Notes under the pieces: generated by a model
Seen by the model: the letters and a program-made list of their open reading frames with translations, nothing else
What the model was told of the DNA's origin: nothing
Databases searched by the model: none
In this document: positions 61,202 to 64,000 of the stretch, in pieces
Layout: every line of letters begins with the position of its first letter
Position numbering within the stretch: position 1 is the first letter of the stretch
Assembly (NCBI GenBank): GCA_031472005.1
Contig: PZJY01000003.1
Span: 2,976,001-3,040,000 of the forward strand
DNA length: 64,000 nucleotides
Reading direction: 5' to 3'
Source of the DNA: Tetracladium setigerum
Taxonomy: Eukaryota > Ascomycota > Leotiomycetes > Helotiales
Program-made: the position numbers and the translations under genes

Positions 61202-64000
61202 TGGTGAAGAGTCAGAATTCTGCTATAGCGTATAATTAATTGCTGAAACCAATGTCTCTTTCTGGTATGCCACTTTAAGAGGTAGGTCTCTCGTCATAAC
61301 CAGAACGATTCTTGGCTAGTACATGCAATTGAGAAGGATAGAGATCAGTTACGTCACGAAGTCTGCTGTCCATGTGGATTTGGATTGTGAGGTGTTGTGT
61401 CAGATGCGAGAAAACTTCTTGGTTGTGGTGTTTCCTTCCTTCGCTTAACTGGATTAGTAAGGTATTCGTCAGCACTCCAGATACTGGTACTTATATTGTG
61501 AGTCCAGACATCAAATAATCACCAAACCAATACTTCCACTTCACCAGCTGCTGTGCGTAAGTAACTAGACTTCACCGCAATCAGCTCAAAGTTACCACAA
61601 ACTTGTCAAAATCCATATTTACTGGATTCTACACCAGGTGACCCGCTCCCATGTACTACTGTCGGCGGGCCTCAGTCATTTGAGTGAGAGAGCACGTCGA
61701 ATGTATGGGTGACTTAGGATAAGTCGATTGTATATTTATTTATATTTAAGGAGAAAGAGAGGGTGGCCCTAAAAAGGGGCTTATATAAGTATAGCCAAAG
61801 TGGCCATGTGATGCAACCCCTTTGCACTCCTAGTTATCTACCACTATCATTACATGGTTATATTCCAACAACTACAGCTACAACCTGATCACGGTCAAGA
61901 CAACATCATCACATATCACATGTTTGGGGACGAGAATATATACACGGGGAGCACATACGCTACAGATGCCTCACACCCGATAAATCAGAACTTACAGATA
62001 GCTTTAGCGAGAACGGAGAGCTTCTCTCTCCTCCTTCCTCATTAGACGAAAAAGCAACAGTGGTGGACTGCCAACCTTATCGTTACTTACAGTGCTCATT
62101 CCTATCTCTCTCTCTGTTTCCTCCCACCGGCCATCTTTGAGACACTAAATCACAGCTCACTTCTTGACTTTGAAACTAGCACTACATTACACGTTCTACC
62201 AAGACTACCAAATGATTTTCCATATATCAGGCATACAAATTTACTCACTCTCATCATATGATAAGGAAAACAACTCCTTAACTCTCTCAAAGTTATTAGA
62301 TACAACTACAGATAATTGGGAATGAGCTGGGGTTGTAAATCAAATAGTATTAGGGGAAGGGATTATCGGGGTTTGAAGGATTCATTTTTCCCCTTTTGAT
62401 TTATGTCGCATACCCTTAGCTACAAGGGCAAAAAAAGGCTCAGACCAGTGAAGACATCATCATCTATCTATCAAAGACCATTTTTAAATTACAAACATTA
62501 ATGACGGGAGTGTGTCTCCTACCCATCTTGGTACCTACCTGCCAGCCTATCAAACCCTGCTAGCACAAGCATCAACAGCATTTAAACAAAATCATCAAAC
62601 AGCATCAAACGCTAGGAACACCGCTAAGAACGATCTAAACCAAATCAAATTAAAGGAATCAAGCAAAGCCGAAAGCCGAAAGTCGAAAGTTGGAAATCAA
62701 AAGCCCCAAGAAATCAAAAAGCCGAAAGCCAAACACTAAAACCATAGACATGCAAGGTTGAAGGTCCACCCACAACATATGGCATCTTCCCATGCTCTCT
62801 TCGCCGAAGACACGAAAGAAGGCAAAACCAAGAAAAATAGACCCCAATTCATGCATCCCATCCATGCACCCATCCACTTATCTTCATAAGGATGAAACCA
62901 GAAAGGACACAAGTAATAAAAAGAGAACAATCCCATTCCCCCAAAAGACTAGGTATCTACTACCTAGATTGGTAAGACCTATGTAAATATCTGCTTTTTA
63001 TTTGTTTTCTGTTTGAGAAAAGGATATTTGAAATTGAGTTCCTACTGGTTCGTTGTGGGGCAGGCCGAAACAGAAGTGAGGGTAAAATAAGGTTATCAAA
63101 ATGGAAAAAAATGGAATTTTCATTTCACACTATTAGATTGGATTGGATTGGATTGTGCCCGGATAGGTTTATCTAGGTAAGGTAGGCAGTTCGTTCATTT
63201 TGAGGCCTTTTTTCCCTCCTTTCCTTGTAAGCCTGATGATGGTGGTTGATTTGGTGGTGAAGATTAGAGGTTTAGAGCTTGAAAAGGGCAATACATAACA
63301 GAGAAGAGGGAAGAAGCGAGAGGCAAGAGGCAAGAGGCTAGATAGGGGATTCCTTCCATCCCATTTCTTTTATTCATCCATTCAATCTTCTAAAAATGGG
63401 AAAAAAAAACACATATATGGTTTTTTCTTCGGGAATAGTACAAGATCATCCAGTCTACAAGTTGTCATCTCATCTCATCTATTCCAAAAATCTCACATAT
63501 TCTAATCCTATTCCCCAACAATTACTTTACTAACCCCTCGCTCCCAATAATGCCCCCCTTCCATCCATATATGTAAGACGTACATGTACATAAAAACAAA
63601 AACAGCCACATACATCATCCATCAAATAGACAGCATAGATAATCTTGGTAATCGAGTACCTGCATCGGATGTCCTTGTGTCCGGTCATCATCGTGGGATA
63701 AGGTAGGTTAGGTAGGTGCGGAGGGAGAGGGTAGGTACTAGGTAGGGGTTTGGTAGAGGTAGGGGTTGGTAGAGGTAGGGGTAGGTAGAGGTAGGTATGA
63801 AGAAGGGTCTTTGGTTACCCCACAAAAAGGAACAATAAGCAAGTTTGGTAAGTTTGGTAGAGGGTGTGGTAGGTAGGTAGGTAGATTGGTTGGTAAGGTA
63901 GGTTTGGTAGGTATGGTAGATAAGGTATGGTATGGTAGGTGTGTAGGTAAAGGCGGGCGAGTGGGGCATGTGTTGGTTGTGTGGAAGTGAGTGTATGTGA
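61202..64000. other. Gene-free region at the right end
   Basis: No convincing gene. It contains imperfect AAGCCGAAAG-type repeats near 62665-62735, an AGAGGCA repeat near 63320, a C-rich block at about 63460-63570 and a G-rich block at about 63690-63970. Confidence 0.55.
63695..63970. repeat. GGTAG-rich degenerate tandem array
   Basis: Dozens of GGTAG/GGTAGG-like units with strong G+T bias and almost no C. It is not a TTAGGG telomere array. It directly follows a C-rich stretch, so it is one side of a sharp GC-skew switch. Confidence 0.65.

Noticed and set aside
63695..63970. Telomere repeat array at the right edge
   Set aside because: Units are GGTAG/GGTAGG and irregular, not TTAGGG, and the sequence is embedded in ordinary intergenic DNA.

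Overview
The window is nuclear DNA from a filamentous ascomycete (Pezizomycotina). Evidence: short introns (about 49 to 135 nt) with GTRNGT donors, CTAAC-type branch points and CAG/TAG acceptors; pyrimidine-rich leaders; and the gene set (an FlbC-type conidiation regulator, a Pkr1 homologue, STAND-type N-terminal domains, an AP-1-like bZIP). A leotiomycete (Helotiales, Sclerotinia/Botrytis-like) is my best guess, from recollection of gene style only. I saw no rRNA, tRNA, CRISPR array or intact transposon.

Layout. 1-6.9 kb: no recognisable gene; probably the long upstream region of an flbC-like C2H2 regulator (6.94-8.19 kb). 8.2-13.0 kb: a second gene-poor stretch with strong strand-composition switches. 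13.0-21.0 kb: compact block of a small membrane protein, an APH-family phosphotransferase (-), Utp12/Dip2 of the small-subunit processome (-), the Arp2/3 subunit ARPC2 (+) and a conserved 93-aa protein (-). 21.9-25.6 kb: SF3B1/Hsh155 (+). 27.0-29.8 kb: a seven-exon RING protein (-). 32.6-32.9 kb: a tiny membrane protein (-). 34.3-36.5 kb: a C2H2 zinc-finger protein (+). 37.1-49.7 kb: two neighbouring + strand genes that both begin with a helical N-terminal domain of the kind found on fungal STAND/NLR-like proteins, one followed by about 2,600 mostly disordered residues, the other by a ubiquitin-like domain, a CxxC pair and about 16 ankyrin repeats. 50.8-54.6 kb: APC2 and Pkr1 (-). 57.6-61.2 kb: a polyketide-type SDR reductase (-) and a bZIP regulator (+) in gene-poor flanks.

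Two window-wide observations matter most. First, nine genes, several essential in model fungi, each need one to three single-base insertions to restore their reading frames: 13 sites, always a missing base, nearly always at a G/C run. This is best explained by homopolymer under-calling, so automatic gene models here will be split or truncated. Second, the + strand repeatedly switches abruptly from C-rich to G-rich, within the 3' part of ORFs and in non-coding DNA. This upward GC-skew jump is the most unusual structural signal in the window.

The housekeeping genes (ribosome biogenesis, actin nucleation, splicing, cell cycle, V-ATPase assembly) do not form one pathway. The regulators and the STAND-type pair are the accessory or developmental part.
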